NCBI GenBank assembly: GCA_039930045.1
Contig: JBDSQB010000016.1
Location: 310,001 to 374,000 of the forward strand
Length of the DNA stretch: 64,000 nucleotides
Direction: 5' to 3'
DNA from: Chthoniobacterales bacterium
GTDB lineage: Bacteria > Verrucomicrobiota > Verrucomicrobiia > Chthoniobacterales > DASVRZ01
Positions 63,721 to 64,000 of this stretch are shown here, one piece after another. The notes beneath the pieces were generated by a model. That model saw only the letters and a list, made by a program, of their open reading frames with translations. It ran no database searches and was not told where the DNA came from. The stretch's first letter is position 1. Each line of letters starts with the position of its first letter. A program made the position numbers and the translations under genes.

Positions 63721-64000
63721 AAACATACCCCTCTCTCACCCAAACATAACGTCCTTCGACCCAAGCATACCCATCTTGAAGTCAAACATAGCGCCCTTGC
63801 ACCCAAACATAGCGGTCTTGAAGTCAAACATAGCGTCCTGCAACTCAAACATAGGCCTCTTTCACTCAAACATGGCGGATGTGAGGTAAAACATACGGCT
63901 TTGCAGTGGTGACATTCGCGCAGTGAAAGCAAACATACGCAATCGGCTGTCGATCTTTGCGTCCTCGCAGTGGTGCATGGCGGGCTTGCAGGCAAACATA
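63721..64000. repeat. Array of 21-base units with an AAACATA core, running to the window edge
   Basis: From 63721 the sequence is built of 21-base units: 7 bases AAACATA (nine of the first ten units within one change) then 14 variable bases often like GCGTCCTTGCACCC. The phase is exact: unit 14 starts at 63994, the window end. Units 10, 12 and 13 are degenerate in the core. Plus-strand frame 1 gives KHSxLxx heptads but stops in unit 10; the minus frame gives LCLxxR heptads through the whole array. No coding evidence is decisive. The array probably continues outside. Confidence 0.85.

Noticed and set aside
63721-64000. CRISPR array
   Set aside because: The unit is only 21 bases with a 7-base core, variable parts are 14 bases and similar to each other, and no cas gene is present.

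Overview
The window looks like a chromosomal piece of a Verrucomicrobiota bacterium, most likely from the Spartobacteria/Chthoniobacter side. That placement is an inference from gene content and protein flavour, not from a marker gene. The evidence is GC-rich coding sequence, many start/stop overlaps of the ATGA type, a bacterial deoxyhypusine-synthase-like gene, Pro/Thr-rich secreted proteins and dispersed palindromic repeats. The metabolism is at least partly fermentative. Single-base frameshifts in two otherwise complete genes could be assembly errors or real lesions.

1-16.7 kb is central carbon and Fe-S metabolism. A partial GTP-dependent PEP carboxykinase diverges from gapA and a frameshifted zinc alcohol dehydrogenase. 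A six-gene minus-strand operon follows: pyruvate:ferredoxin oxidoreductase, a dihydroorotate-dehydrogenase-like protein, a tandem class II aldolase, a frameshifted class I fumarase, acetate kinase and phosphotransacetylase. It converts pyruvate to acetate plus ATP, with a fumarase branch. Divergent from it are a KDG-kinase-like gene, sufS and sufU, each overlapping the next. tRNA-Asn, bioD and a secreted barrel-like protein come next.

18.5-25.6 kb is a minus-strand gyrB / antitoxin / VapC toxin / gyrA / AsnC-type (siroheme-decarboxylase-like) cluster with gaps of only 3 to 17 bases, so a toxin-antitoxin pair sits inside the gyrase operon. 25.8-33.2 kb holds an STT3-like membrane protein, mutL with a 42-base coding minisatellite, and an iscA-like / membrane protein / pgsA / der operon. 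33.4-55.5 kb is housekeeping and envelope: a large MASE1 hybrid histidine kinase, TPR proteins, transporter parts, a MoxR/DUF58/transglutaminase operon, a DHS-like protein, a glycosyltransferase, a MidA-like methyltransferase, argD-argF, an SDR epimerase and a peptidoglycan amidase.

55.6-64 kb is the most unusual part. It holds a fusion of an MGDG-synthase-like glycosyltransferase with a PHP domain and a 1081-residue secreted astacin-like protease carrying eight beta-helix repeats. An OLD-family ATPase/TOPRIM nuclease follows, which seems to sit between the first 39 codons and a decayed tail of a type II restriction-modification methyltransferase. A short DUF3606 gene with a perfect bidirectional terminator and an array of exact 21-base periodicity with an AAACATA core run to the window edge. 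Two related long palindromes (27.3 and 33.25 kb) each lie between convergent genes, and a cluster of short hairpins sits at 39.8 kb.
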